DNA from: Cerina sp048266425
GTDB taxonomy: Bacteria > Bacteroidota > Bacteroidia > Flavobacteriales > Flavobacteriaceae
Reading direction: 5' to 3'
Assembly (NCBI GenBank): GCA_048266425.1
Contig: JBLWZN010000001.1
Location: 1 to 64,000, forward strand
DNA length: 64,000 bases
The translations under genes and the position numbers were made by a program. The notes beneath the pieces are model-generated. The model was not told the origin of the DNA, searched no databases, and worked only from the letters and a program-made list of their open reading frames with translations. Below are positions 16,775-26,037 of the stretch, piece by piece; the stretch's first letter is position 1; the number at the start of each line of letters is the position of its first letter.

Positions 16775-18259
16775 TTAGGCTTTTGCCGTAAGCGATTTAA
16801 AGAACACAAATCCAAAACCTAGGAATAGCATTAAATGGAACGGGAATAGTCCAAAATCATTTAATGGTACTGCACTGTACATTCCAAAGAGGAAGTAGAC
16901 CATCAATAGGGCCTCCAGTATCATGTTGGGCGATAGTTTTGTTGCCAAATATTTATTGCCTTTCCAAGAATCGGTAAGATTATTTATGTTGAATTTGGGA
17001 GTTCTAACAAATTCGCTTCGTTTTCCCATATGCCCCTCCAATACCGCCATGGAATTGTGCAGGGAAAAACCTAGGGCAACAGAGAAAAAGGTAAAGAAGA
17101 TCTTTATATAGTCGACAAAATTGTCAAAACTGCTCCCTTGGATACTTTTATAGGTAAACCAATAACATACAAAAAGAATGACTGTACTTAAGATAAAGAA
17201 GGAAGTCAGCTCGAACAGCCAGCCCAATTGCGGAAACATATTTTTAATGTAAAGCATGGGAATGCTCAAAAAGGCAACGATAAAGACACAAAGGAACATG
17301 GAGCTGTTGAGCAAGTGCATTACACCATGGAATTTGGTCTTCAAGGAAATATTTTTTGCGCTTAAAACGCTCCAAACGGATTTCCTAAAATTCTCGGCCC
17401 CGCCCTTGTTCCATCTAAATTGTTGAGATCGGGCAGCACTTATAACCACAGGAAGTTCTGCTGGAGTCTCGACGTCTTCCAAATATTTGAATTTCCAGTT
17501 CTTTAACTGGGCACGGTAGCTCAAGTCCAGATCCTCTGTAAGGGTATCGCCTTCCCAATTTCCGGCATCAAGGATACACTCCTTGCGCCAGATACCGGCT
17601 GTACCGTTAAAGTTTATAAAGTGGCCTTTGGCATTTCTGCCCACCTGCTCCAATGTAAAATGTGCATCCAGGGCAAAAGCTTGAATACGGGTAAGCGTGG
17701 AATAATTTCTGTTGATATGGCCCCAGCGGGTCTGAACCACCCCTATTTCTGAATCCTTAAAATAAATAACGGTCTTTTTGAGCCAGTCCTTGGCCGGCAT
17801 AAAATCGGCATCAAATATGGCTATAAAATCCCCTTTGGCTATTTTGAGGCCTTCTTTTAATGCGCCTGCCTTAAAGCCTTCCCGATTTTCCCTGCGTATA
17901 TGCACAATGTCCAATCCGGTTTCTTGCAGGGCCTTAATGTGTTTTGCGGTATCAATTACGGAGTCATCGGTAGAATCATCCAAGACTTGTATTTCCAATT
18001 TGCTGTTCGGATATTCCAATTTGGCGATATTCTCCAAAAGACGCTCTACCACATACTCCTCGTTATAGATAGGGAGCTGAATGGTAACAAATGGAATTTC
18101 GCGTGGATCCAATAGATTGAATTTTGGGGCAATCTGAATCCTTTTTTTGTAACCCAAATAGTTGATCAAGAGGTTTAATTGAGCCAAGCTGTAAAAGAAA
18201 ATCAACAGAAGGGCTACGGTGTAAATGACGATAATTAGGTAAGTGATTATTAGTCCCAT
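16775..18259 (-). CDS. Membrane glycosyltransferase, GT2 (CESA/CSLA-like)
   Basis: Processive-type family 2 glycosyltransferase of about 494 residues, started at the ATG at 18259 (MGLIITYL); an upstream in-frame ATG at 18289 overlaps the preceding gene. One N-terminal membrane helix precedes the catalytic domain (IQLPIYNEEYVVERLL, DDSTDD, the DAD motif in IFDADFMPAKDW, TEDLDLSYR and QQFRWNKGGAEN as the QxxRW motif); about four more membrane helices follow. The product is probably a beta-linked polysaccharide or glycolipid, but the sugar is unknown. It follows the GT2 gene upstream with only two bases between, so the two are surely cotranscribed. Confidence 0.87.
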   Translation of the reverse strand: MGLIITYLIIVIYTVALLLIFFYSLAQLNLLINYLGYKKRIQIAPKFNLLDPREIPFVTIQLPIYNEEYVVERLLENIAKLEYPNSKLEIQVLDDSTDDSVIDTAKHIKALQETGLDIVHIRRENREGFKAGALKEGLKIAKGDFIAIFDADFMPAKDWLKKTVIYFKDSEIGVVQTRWGHINRNYSTLTRIQAFALDAHFTLEQVGRNAKGHFINFNGTAGIWRKECILDAGNWEGDTLTEDLDLSYRAQLKNWKFKYLEDVETPAELPVVISAARSQQFRWNKGGAENFRKSVWSVLSAKNISLKTKFHGVMHLLNSSMFLCVFIVAFLSIPMLYIKNMFPQLGWLFELTSFFILSTVILFVCYWFTYKSIQGSSFDNFVDYIKIFFTFFSVALGFSLHNSMAVLEGHMGKRSEFVRTPKFNINNLTDSWKGNKYLATKLSPNMILEALLMVYFLFGMYSAVPLNDFGLFPFHLMLFLGFGFVFFKSLTAKA

Positions 18260-18261
18260 TT

Positions 18262-18951
18262 TTATTTTAAAGTGTATTTGAAAATCCAACCTAGGATTTT
18301 TGCGCCTGCAAAGATACTACCTTTTAGCGTACCTGATACTTTTGAAGTGCCAATTCTTTTTTTATAACGTACGGGCACTTCGATATATGTGAAATTATTT
18401 TTCAAAACCTTTAACTGCATTTCCACAGTCCACCCATACGTTTTGTCCTCCATCTTCAGTGCCAACAAGGTACTGTACTTTATTGCCCTAAACGGACCAA
18501 GATCCGTGAATTTGGCCTTGAACAACAATTTCATCAGGAAGGTGGCCAACCTATTCCCGAAAATTTGTTGTGGAGTCATGGAATCGTCTTCCCGTAGTTC
18601 TTTTATTCTGGCCCCAATAACCAAATCTACATCATGTTTTATGATGGGATCTACCACTTTGGTGAGTTCTTCCGGAAAATCGGAATAGTCCCCGTCCATA
18701 AATACGATAATATCGGGCTGTTTGGATTTTTTGGAGATGTAATCCATTCCACAAAGACAGGCATAACCGTACCCGCCCCTTGCTTCAAACAGGACCGTAG
18801 CTCCCTCTCTTTGGGCATTTAGGGCCGTCCTGTCCGTCGAATTATTATCCACAACAATAATTTCCGAAACGATATCTGGAATTTCGCGAATGACCTTAAA
18901 AATGGAATCGGCTTCATTATAGGCCGGGATGATTACCTTGATATCTGCCAC
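18262..18951 (-). CDS. Glycosyltransferase GT2, dolichyl-phosphate mannosyltransferase-like
   Basis: Protein of 229 residues with no membrane helices of note. It begins with the GT2 fold (KVIIPAYNEADSIFKVI, VVDNNSTDRT) and the metal-binding motif FMDGDYSDFPEE. The layout matches DPM1-like enzymes that transfer a sugar from a nucleotide donor to a polyprenyl phosphate. Translationally close to the membrane GT2 gene that follows it, which may use the lipid-linked sugar or continue the same glycan; this link is inference. Confidence 0.85.
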   Translation of the reverse strand: MADIKVIIPAYNEADSIFKVIREIPDIVSEIIVVDNNSTDRTALNAQREGATVLFEARGGYGYACLCGMDYISKKSKQPDIIVFMDGDYSDFPEELTKVVDPIIKHDVDLVIGARIKELREDDSMTPQQIFGNRLATFLMKLLFKAKFTDLGPFRAIKYSTLLALKMEDKTYGWTVEMQLKVLKNNFTYIEVPVRYKKRIGTSKVSGTLKGSIFAGAKILGWIFKYTLK

Positions 18952-19138
18952 TGACGGTTTATGATTTTACGGTTCTGGGTATGCTGATTCTGGTTTCAAG
19001 TTTCTTTTTTGAACTTGCACTGGAACATTTTGCCTTTCTGCCCGACTGCGTCATTCAGGTGCCCAAAGCAAAGTTCGTGCTTTTTTCTACCGACTTCCAA
19101 CTTTTAATTGCTAACTGCCCACTGCAGCTGCCCACTGC

Positions 19139-20731
19139 CTACTTTCTTTTGATCAACTCCATAAGATCAACGTCATTGCCCAATAAAACCTCGGTCGGAT
19201 TGATGCGTCCACCTAATGGGCCGTTCTCCAATTTTAACACGCCCCTCGGACATACGGCTGCACAGATGCCACAGCCCACACAGCTTGATCTTACGATATT
19301 TTCTCCTTTTTGTGCATAGGCCCGTACATCGATGCCCATTTCGCAGTAGGTGGAACAATTGCCACAGGAGATACATTGACCTCCATTGGTGGTGATCCTA
19401 AACCGCGAAAACAAGCGTTGCTGGAACCCTAAAATGGCCGCCATAGGGCATCCGAACCTGCACCATACCCTACTGCCAAAGATGGGGTAAAAGCCAACCC
19501 CGATTACCCCGCTAAAAATGGCGCCGATCAAAAAGGCATAGGTGCTCCGAAGGGTTTCGGCCCTGAACAAGAATACGTGTCCGTTACCGCTGAGGTAGTG
19601 GAAACCGATCAGGGAAATTATAATTATAAAATACCCTATAGCTCCATATTTGGCATCTTTTTGCAATTGTTCCCGTTTATAGATCATGACCCAGGAAAAG
19701 ACCAAGGTCAAAATGGTAGCCACCCCGATCAGGAACACGTTTTTGGTCAACCAGTACTTGGTACTATCGTTCCCCAGATAGGAATAAATGACGGCCGTGG
19801 TCATCAAGGTGACAAAAACGACCACACTGTGCACGACCCACCTTTCCACTCTCCAGGCAAAAACCGATTTGTCGCTCAAATGACGGAAGGGGTCCCCAGC
19901 GGTTTCGGCTAGTCCCCCACAGCCACAGACCCAAGAACAATACCAACGTTTACCGTATTTGTAGGTAAGGATAGGGGTGATGACAAAGATTGAAAGTATC
20001 CCAAAAATGAGAAGGGCGATCCCAATATCCCCGGAAGAAATAAAACTGTCCACCCTATAGCGTTCAAAATTGTAATAATTAAGCGGCCATATATTTTTTA
20101 GGTCGTAGTAGGGTAGGGAAAACGACTCGCTGTTTAAACGCGACATGAGTTCCGGGATGATAAAGGCAAAGGAGGCCTGGAAAAACATCACACTTATAGT
20201 TCGAAGGATCTCGTATCTGTTATGGCGATATTTCCATATGAATTTGATGCCAAAGCCTAAGATGGCCAAGGTGTACAAAGTACCGTAAACAAACCACTGA
20301 CTGGCGGGATTACCGCTCAAAAACTTGCTAAAAGGGTCAAACAGGGCAATGACCCCAGTGTTTTCACCGTTTTTGACGAGGCCCAAATATTCTGGATAAA
20401 AGTAGAGAACGATATAAAAGGCGGTCAACCAAATGCCCAGTAACCAGCCCCAAAGTCCCCTTCCAGAGATCGATTTGAACCAAACCCCATTATTTTTGAT
20501 GCCTTCGGTCTTGTTGCCATAAGCCATCCACGAAAACCAAGAAATACCTGCAAGAATGGCCAAAAGGGAGATGGTTAGCCATAACGATTTGTTGGGAAAA
20601 TTCACGTTAAAAAGGGCCAGGACCAAAATAGAAAGTCCGGCCATTCCCAAAGCGGAGGCCAATTTTTGTCCCATCTTCAGCGCCTTGGGAGGCTCTCCCG
20701 CAAGGGACATGCTTGTGTGTTCGTTGTTCAT
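19139..20731 (-). CDS. Polytopic membrane 4Fe-4S protein (NapH/NosR/CcoG-like)
   Basis: Protein of 530 residues with about ten membrane helices. Two cysteine loops typical of Fer4_5 domains are visible, WYCSWVCGCGG and VWCRFGCPMA, and the C-terminus carries two 4Fe-4S sites, CISCGNCSTYC and CVGCGICAAVCP. Such proteins move electrons between quinones and redox partners in the membrane. It lies downstream of a FAD-dependent oxidoreductase gene on the same strand, which suggests a joint electron-transfer role; a repeat-like element fills the 207-base spacer between them. Its exact partner is unknown. Confidence 0.82.
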   Translation of the reverse strand: MNNEHTSMSLAGEPPKALKMGQKLASALGMAGLSILVLALFNVNFPNKSLWLTISLLAILAGISWFSWMAYGNKTEGIKNNGVWFKSISGRGLWGWLLGIWLTAFYIVLYFYPEYLGLVKNGENTGVIALFDPFSKFLSGNPASQWFVYGTLYTLAILGFGIKFIWKYRHNRYEILRTISVMFFQASFAFIIPELMSRLNSESFSLPYYDLKNIWPLNYYNFERYRVDSFISSGDIGIALLIFGILSIFVITPILTYKYGKRWYCSWVCGCGGLAETAGDPFRHLSDKSVFAWRVERWVVHSVVVFVTLMTTAVIYSYLGNDSTKYWLTKNVFLIGVATILTLVFSWVMIYKREQLQKDAKYGAIGYFIIIISLIGFHYLSGNGHVFLFRAETLRSTYAFLIGAIFSGVIGVGFYPIFGSRVWCRFGCPMAAILGFQQRLFSRFRITTNGGQCISCGNCSTYCEMGIDVRAYAQKGENIVRSSCVGCGICAAVCPRGVLKLENGPLGGRINPTEVLLGNDVDLMELIKRK

Positions 20732-20798
20732 TTGAATGTTGTTATCATATCAAGTTAGCTCTGACAAAATTTATATGCATCGAATTAATTGGCCAATA

Positions 20799-20913
20799 GA
20801 CCCCTCCGCCCTTTGGGCACCTCCCCTTGGCAGGGGAGGACGTTAAATTTCCCTGATGGATCCTCCCCTTTATTAAGGGGAACCAGCCCGACAAAATCTT
20901 TCGGGCGGGGTCC
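20799..20913. repeat. MITE-like inverted-end repeat with REP core
   Basis: The ends GACCCCTCCGCCC (20799-20811) and GGGCGGGGTCC (20903-20913) are roughly inverted, and smaller hairpins lie inside (CCTCCCCTTGGCAGGGGAGG and CCCCTTTATTAAGGGG). The right arm contains the REP core CCCGACAAAATCTTTCGGGC. Related elements occur at 32908-33015 and 45339-45520. It lies in the 207-base spacer between the FAD oxidoreductase and the Fe-S protein genes. Confidence 0.6.
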
Positions 20914-20938
20914 AATGAGGTGGGACAACACCGAACAA

Positions 20939-22285
20939 TCAAACCCTTCCTAAGATCCTTTTCCAACTTTTTTTCCTTGGTTCGATGTTGGTCCCGAATT
21001 CCGAATTGAATTTGGCCGCGATTTCGAATTCGTAGTTTTTATAAAACTCTGGGTCAAAGTTGGCATCCTTCAAATATTCAATTGCGTAATGTATGGTCCT
21101 TTTTTCGGTTAACCATCGGTCCAAAATTTCGTGCCGCAACCGCATCCCAAAGGTATTGATGCCCAACAACCGTTTGTTCTCTAAGTGGTATGCCATGGTA
21201 AGGCATAATTTCTCCTCGGGATGTCGCCAATGGAAATGCGCTTCATTTTCCATTTTGTCCATTTCTGGAAAAACCCAACCGTAGGTTTGATATTCTATAT
21301 CCAAAAATTTGGCCGAATTGAACCAATGCCCCGGATTATAGGGCATTCGGTTGCCCGTTAGGGTCTGGGCAATTGTTTCCCCCATTATCCTCCCCGTGTA
21401 CCATACCGCTTCCACAGTTTTGCGGTTGTCAATGGCCTCCCGTTGTTCCGCACAGTCGCCAATGGCATAAATATCGGGAATGTTGGTCTCTAGAAAGCGG
21501 TTCACCAGGACGCCCTTACCTAGGTCGATACCGGAATCCCTTAAAAATTCAATACTTGGGGAAACCCCGGGGGCGAGCGCGACTAGGGTGCATGCAATGG
21601 TTTCACCTTTATCTGTAGTGACGGCCCTTGACCGTCCATTTTCATCCGCTAATATTTCTCTGAGATTGGTATCCAATTTTAATTCGATATGGTGTTCCCT
21701 GATGTGTTCGTTGATCATTTGGGATTCCCCGGAAGGCAGAACATTGTTCCAATAACTTTCTTCCCTTACCAGCATGGTGGTGGGTATGCCCCTACTTTGG
21801 AACATTTCGGCAAGTTCTATTCCAATAAGTCCCCCACCCACAATTACGGCTCTTTTGCAGACTTCCTTGTTGGGCGCATTGATTTCCAAAAGTTCCAGGT
21901 CTTGCTTGGAGTATAGTCCTTGAACACCATCCAAATCCTGGCCGGGCCATCCAAATTTGTTGGATTTGGAACCTGTGGCGATGATAAGTTTGTCGTAATC
22001 CAGGCTTTTGGAATTTTTCAGAAGCACCTTTTTGTTGCCCGTGTCCACGGAGGTTACATAGGCTTGGAGCAGCTGGATATCGTTCTTTTTCCAAAACCAA
22101 TCTTCATAAGGCCTTAAATGCTCAAACTTCATATGTCCCATATACACGTACATCAAGGCGGTACGGGAAAAAAAATGTTTGGTCTCAGCCGAAATCAGGG
22201 TAATTTTGTCGGTCGACTTCTTTCTAATATGTCGTGCTGCCGTAACTCCTGCAATGCCGTTCCCGATGATGACGATGTGATTCAT
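20939..22285 (-). CDS. NAD(P)/FAD-dependent oxidoreductase
   Basis: Protein of 448 residues with two Rossmann motifs: the FAD site VIIGNGIAGVTAARHIRKK at the N-terminus and the NAD(P) site AVIVGGGLIGIELAEMFQSR near residue 170. The motif YAIGDCAEQ is the second FAD-contact. The first 370 residues look like the NirB/rubredoxin reductase class, and the last 80 form a distinct C-terminal region that I do not recognise. It is probably the electron-input partner of the Fe-S membrane protein encoded next, though the role is unproven. Confidence 0.82.
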   Translation of the reverse strand: MNHIVIIGNGIAGVTAARHIRKKSTDKITLISAETKHFFSRTALMYVYMGHMKFEHLRPYEDWFWKKNDIQLLQAYVTSVDTGNKKVLLKNSKSLDYDKLIIATGSKSNKFGWPGQDLDGVQGLYSKQDLELLEINAPNKEVCKRAVIVGGGLIGIELAEMFQSRGIPTTMLVREESYWNNVLPSGESQMINEHIREHHIELKLDTNLREILADENGRSRAVTTDKGETIACTLVALAPGVSPSIEFLRDSGIDLGKGVLVNRFLETNIPDIYAIGDCAEQREAIDNRKTVEAVWYTGRIMGETIAQTLTGNRMPYNPGHWFNSAKFLDIEYQTYGWVFPEMDKMENEAHFHWRHPEEKLCLTMAYHLENKRLLGINTFGMRLRHEILDRWLTEKRTIHYAIEYLKDANFDPEFYKNYEFEIAAKFNSEFGTNIEPRKKSWKRILGRV

Positions 22286-22544
22286 TGATTTTTCAAAGTT
22301 TGGGAAGTAGCTCCTGGTTTTTGTCGTACCTAAAGGTAAGAACTTATCTTAAGTCTTCAATTTTGGAATCGATTTAATTAAGTTGGGGATAATGGTTTAC
22401 TTAAAAGTGTTATTTTTAGAAAAGCGAACAGAAGCAGGGAGCAAAGGCCATTTTATCCTTAAAATTGCTTTTCTAACGGCTATTTTCATTTCGCGGAATA
22501 GCCTAAAGCCAATTGTATTGTACGGTCTAAACCAAAATCATTTT

Positions 22545-23546
22545 ATGAAGCCATACGGCCTTTTAATTGTGTGTTGTCTTCAATTCTCCTGTTCTAATAA
22601 GATCCAGGAGAAAATTGATGGTATCAGTCTGGTCGCTTCCCGGGAAATGGTGACCCATGAACATGTGGATGAACTTTTAAAAGTGAATGCCAATTATGCC
22701 TGTGTTATGCCATTTGGGTTTATTAAAGACCTTAAATCCCCGGAAATCATATTTAATTCGGAAAGGCAGTGGTTTGGGGAAACGGTAGAGGGGGTCCAGC
22801 AGTATATCGAAGTTTTGCAGGATAAAGGAATCCAGATAATGGTAAAGCCCCAGATTTGGATTTGGAGGGGAGAATTTACCGGGAAATTACAAATGGCCAC
22901 CGAAGAGGATTGGAAAATTTTGGAGGAATCTTATGGGAAGTTCATTTTGGCCTATGCAGTGGCAGCACAGGATGCCCACGCACCCTTGTTCTGCATTGGT
23001 ACCGAATTGGAGCTATTTGTACAGCATAGGCCGGAATATTGGGAAGAACTTATTAAAAAAATAAGAAAGGTCTATCATGGAAAGCTCACCTATGCTGCCA
23101 ATTGGGACGAGTACCGCAAAGTTCCATTTTGGGTTCAATTGGATTTTATTGGGATCGATGCCTATTTTCCCTTATCGGACGCCAAAACTCCTACTTTGGA
23201 GCAGTTACGGGAGGGTTGGGTAACAGACAAGGAAGAGATGGAAGCATTTAGCAAAAAGTTAAATAAACCCATCCTGTTTACGGAGTTTGGTTATCGAAGT
23301 TGTGACTATACCGCTTGGAAACCCTGGTTGGTGGACAGAAATAATACGGCTATAAATCTACAGGGGCAAGCTAATGCGACCCAGGTAATTTTTGAGGAAT
23401 TTTGGAAAGAGGATTGGTTTGCAGGTGGTTTTATTTGGAAATGGTTTATAGACCATAAGCAATCGGGCGGGGGAGAGGACAATCGCTTTACTCCCCAGAA
23501 CAAACCTGCGGAGGCTATCATAAGGGAGTTTTACGGGAAAAATTGA
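22545..23546 (+). CDS. GH113-like glycoside hydrolase lipoprotein (probable beta-mannanase)
   Basis: From the ATG at 22545 the protein has 333 residues with a lipoprotein signal peptide (LQFSC, Cys16); the frame continues upstream to 22383 but that part is not signal-like. The fold is a TIM barrel with IGTELE (Glu154, likely acid/base) and FTEFGY (Glu247, likely nucleophile), the pattern of GH113 endo-beta-1,4-mannanases. FIGIDAYFPL and FIWKWF near the end are also family features. It likely sits on the cell surface or in the periplasm. Family is fairly clear, substrate is inferred. Confidence 0.83.
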   Translation: MKPYGLLIVCCLQFSCSNKIQEKIDGISLVASREMVTHEHVDELLKVNANYACVMPFGFIKDLKSPEIIFNSERQWFGETVEGVQQYIEVLQDKGIQIMVKPQIWIWRGEFTGKLQMATEEDWKILEESYGKFILAYAVAAQDAHAPLFCIGTELELFVQHRPEYWEELIKKIRKVYHGKLTYAANWDEYRKVPFWVQLDFIGIDAYFPLSDAKTPTLEQLREGWVTDKEEMEAFSKKLNKPILFTEFGYRSCDYTAWKPWLVDRNNTAINLQGQANATQVIFEEFWKEDWFAGGFIWKWFIDHKQSGGGEDNRFTPQNKPAEAIIREFYGKN

Positions 23547-23742
23547 TCTATGGATGCCACCATTGCTGTGCTGGGATTGTCGGTATCAAGAATTTTTTGC
23601 CACAAATAGTTTAGACCGCTGCATTGTATAGGCTATTGAACGCAATTAATATTTTGAATCTATTCTTTGGGTTCAAGATAAGTGTTTGGCCATTCATTTG
23701 GATTTGGCTTTAATATTTGATAATCTTTGTGGAAAAGTTTTC

Positions 23743-24789
23743 ATGGTGCCTCTTTCTAGTCTAAAAGCAATCTTTTTTTTTATAGTCCTTCTTTTTATTG
23801 GTAGGGTATTTTCACAGGATTCCCAACAAACGGTAACCGCGCAGCAAGGCGATGGAATATATTCCTTACTTCGAAAACAGGGAATTGATCCTACAAAGCA
23901 CTATCAGGAATTTGTTGACCTAAATCGGGAGAGCTTAGGTGCGGATAACCAACTGCTTGTTGGAAAAACGTATCGAATTCCTTCCGTGCAAATGGACTCT
24001 GTTAAGGTGGTGGACTCAATTCAGAAAATATCCAAGGACCTTAGCCCCGTAAACGGGACGGAATATTCCATCTTTGGCCCAGACCATGCCATGGTGTTGA
24101 ACGTAAGCAACAAACTAAAAGGAGCTGTGTATTACTTGGTTTCTGGCCATGGCGGCCCGGATCCAGGGGCGATCGATCAGTATGACGGAAAGATAATCGC
24201 GGAGGACGAGTACGCTTATGATGTTACCCTCAGATTGGCCAAGGAATTGCTGGCCAATGGGGCAACGGTATATATCATAGTTCGCGATCCGGATGACGGG
24301 ATAAGGGACCAGATGGCATTGGAGATAGATAGGGACGAAGTAGTTTACCCCAATGAGGTAATCCCATTAAACCAATTGTCACGTCTGGAACAGCGTGTAG
24401 AGGCAGTGAACAAATTGTATAAGGAAAATGTGGGCCAATACCAACGATTGATTGTTACCCATGTGGACAGCCGAAGCGAAGACACAAATATTGACGTGTT
24501 TTTTTATTATCACGAGGACAGCAAAAATGGACAGCGGTTAGCAGAAAATATCCATGGGACCTTTGATAAAAAATATGCAAAATATCAGCCAAACAGGGAT
24601 TATGTGGGAACTTTTACGGATCGAAGTAACCTCTATTTGGTAAAAAAAACATTGCCAGCCATGGTGTATATAGAATTAGGCAATATCCGGAACAAAAAAG
24701 ATCAAAAGCGGATTTTGAACCCAGAAAACAGGCAGGCCTTGGCCAAATGGATTGCCGAGGGGGTTATGCTGGATTTTGAAACGAAATAG
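23743..24789 (+). CDS. N-acetylmuramoyl-L-alanine amidase with LysM-like domain
   Basis: About 348 residues from the ATG at 23743, with a signal peptide ending near RVFSQ. A LysM-like segment (about residues 25-75) follows, with AQQGDGIYSLLRKQGID and LLVGKTYRIP. The catalytic domain resembles Amidase_3: VSGHGGPDPGA holds the first zinc histidine and a Glu follows in EDEYAYDVTLRLAKEL; the late VTHVDSR and IELGN elements also fit. It probably cleaves peptidoglycan cross-bridge stems in the periplasm during growth or division. The zinc ligands should be confirmed by alignment. Confidence 0.8.
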   Translation: MVPLSSLKAIFFFIVLLFIGRVFSQDSQQTVTAQQGDGIYSLLRKQGIDPTKHYQEFVDLNRESLGADNQLLVGKTYRIPSVQMDSVKVVDSIQKISKDLSPVNGTEYSIFGPDHAMVLNVSNKLKGAVYYLVSGHGGPDPGAIDQYDGKIIAEDEYAYDVTLRLAKELLANGATVYIIVRDPDDGIRDQMALEIDRDEVVYPNEVIPLNQLSRLEQRVEAVNKLYKENVGQYQRLIVTHVDSRSEDTNIDVFFYYHEDSKNGQRLAENIHGTFDKKYAKYQPNRDYVGTFTDRSNLYLVKKTLPAMVYIELGNIRNKKDQKRILNPENRQALAKWIAEGVMLDFETK

Positions 24790-24942
24790 GCCCCAGCTTT
24801 AAAGCCCGATAACCGCGATACGGTCAATTTTAAATAAGTCCCTGGGATTCCTGCCCTACCTGGACATTCTACCGGGTGTTCCTTTCATTCCATTTTCATG
24901 GGTAAACGCCTTGGCTCCCATAACATTGGAACCTAGCGGACC

Positions 24943-25656
24943 CTAAACCGCGATCTTTCTTTTATAGTATCTGTACAATTCATCCGGGCCGGCCCCCAAG
25001 AATTTCTTTAAATGTATAACCCCAAAGTGGTACTGCAATGCGATCATCCCGTTGTCGTGATATTTTCTAGCGGAGGTCACTACGCTTTGGGGTAGCACCT
25101 TAAACGCTGTCGCTTTGTACAATCGACCGACGAACTCACTGTCCTCATAGATGTGGTAATCTTCGTTGAATCCCCCTAACTTATAAAACAGTTCCCTAGT
25201 AACGAAAAGTGACTGGTCTCCACCCCTGCAAACCTTAAAATTGAACCTTGTAAAAGTGGCAAAAAAGGAAAGAAACCAATGGTCGCTGTCAAACTTCATC
25301 CTAAAACATCCGGACAAATTGCCGTGGGCTACCGCGTTGCGGATATGGTGGTCAAAATGTGGCGGCGGTATGGTATCAACATGTAAAAAGTAAAGGATAT
25401 GCCCAGTAGCGCGCTGTGCCCCGATATTCATCTGTTTGGCTCTGCCCTTGGCCGACGTTACCACAGTTGCTCCCTTGTTTTCGGCAATTTTAACGGTGTT
25501 ATCACTACTGCCCCCATCAACAACCAAGATTTCATGGAGCTGCCCTGCCCTAAGTTCCTGGAGCCGGCTTAACAAAGCCCCTATATAATTTTCCTCGTTA
25601 AGTGTCGGGATAATGACGCTGATCGTGCTGGTGTTATTTGCAGATAAAAAATTCAT
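24943..25656 (-). CDS. GT2 glycosyltransferase, TIGR04283-like
   Basis: Protein of 237 residues started at the ATG at 25656 (MNFLSANN), since the predicted promoter lies just upstream and would exclude the longer start at 25725. It has IPTLNEENYIGALL and VVDGGSSDNT at the N-terminus and FLHVDT as the metal-binding site. The EILVVDGGSSDNT and KGRAKQMNIGA elements resemble the TIGR04283 family (rSAM-associated or arsenosugar-type glycosyltransferases). The sugar and acceptor are unknown. No membrane helices. Confidence 0.78.
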   Translation of the reverse strand: MNFLSANNTSTISVIIPTLNEENYIGALLSRLQELRAGQLHEILVVDGGSSDNTVKIAENKGATVVTSAKGRAKQMNIGAQRATGHILYFLHVDTIPPPHFDHHIRNAVAHGNLSGCFRMKFDSDHWFLSFFATFTRFNFKVCRGGDQSLFVTRELFYKLGGFNEDYHIYEDSEFVGRLYKATAFKVLPQSVVTSARKYHDNGMIALQYHFGVIHLKKFLGAGPDELYRYYKRKIAV

Positions 25657-25698
25657 TGGGTTGCCAATCGTTTTGGGTAGGTTATTGTAAGCGGTTGT

Positions 25699-25725
25699 CA
25701 AAAGTAAGCAGTCGAACGAAAACAA
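25699..25725 (-). promoter_or_regulatory. Probable promoter of the GT2 gene
   Basis: On the minus strand: TTG at 25725-25723, 16 bases, TACTTTTG at 25706-25699. The -7 box is exact; the spacing is one base short of the usual 17-19. It lies 43 bases before the chosen start. Confidence 0.5.
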
Positions 25726-25942
25726 TTCATATTGTGTTGGTATGGATTTTAAAATTTTCCCACTTTAAACTTTATCCCTTTTTTTCGTGAACCTATTTAG
25801 CATTAAGTAAATGGTCCTCAATCTTGGAATGACACGGTTTTTTGTCCAATACAGGATATGGGTTCGGTAACGATATATTTTAAATTCGGACTCCAATGGG
25901 ATCAGAACTTGAATTGTTCATAAAGTTATGTTAACCAACCCC

Positions 25943-25970
25943 TTGTTTGTTATACTTCACGTTATTTTTG
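25943..25970 (+). promoter_or_regulatory. Promoter of the outer-membrane receptor gene
   Basis: TTG (25943-25945), 17 bases, TATTTTTG (25963-25970), an exact match to TTG-N17-19-TAnnTTTG. The transcript would start about 60 bases before the ATG, upstream of the leader hairpin. Confidence 0.75.
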
Positions 25971-25996
25971 GGGTTGACCAAAATTGTAAATTCTTT

Positions 25997-26021
25997 AAAC
26001 CCCTAATTTCAAGGGGTTTTT
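25997..26021 (+). promoter_or_regulatory. Terminator-like hairpin in the receptor leader
   Basis: Stem AAACCCC (25997-26003), nine-base loop, stem GGGGTTT (26013-26019) and a T run to 26021. It sits between the promoter at 25943 and the start codon at 26038, so it may act as an attenuator or a leader structure. Confidence 0.5.
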
Positions 26022-26037
26022 CTGCCAAACCCATCGA

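Larger units (their letters stand above)
25657..26037. promoter_or_regulatory. Divergent promoter region between the GT2 gene and the outer-membrane receptor gene
   Basis: This 381-base spacer contains a minus-strand promoter for the glycosyltransferase, a plus-strand promoter for the receptor and a terminator-like hairpin in the receptor leader, each listed separately. The middle part (about 25730-25940) shows nothing recognisable. Confidence 0.6.

Noticed and set aside
20745..20966. Minus-strand frame of 73 residues in the redox gene spacer
   Set aside because: It is a translation of the inverted-repeat element and overlaps the end of the FAD oxidoreductase gene.
22383..22544. N-terminal extension of the GH113-like gene
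   Set aside because: The ATG at 22545 begins a clear lipoprotein signal peptide; the extension would hide it.
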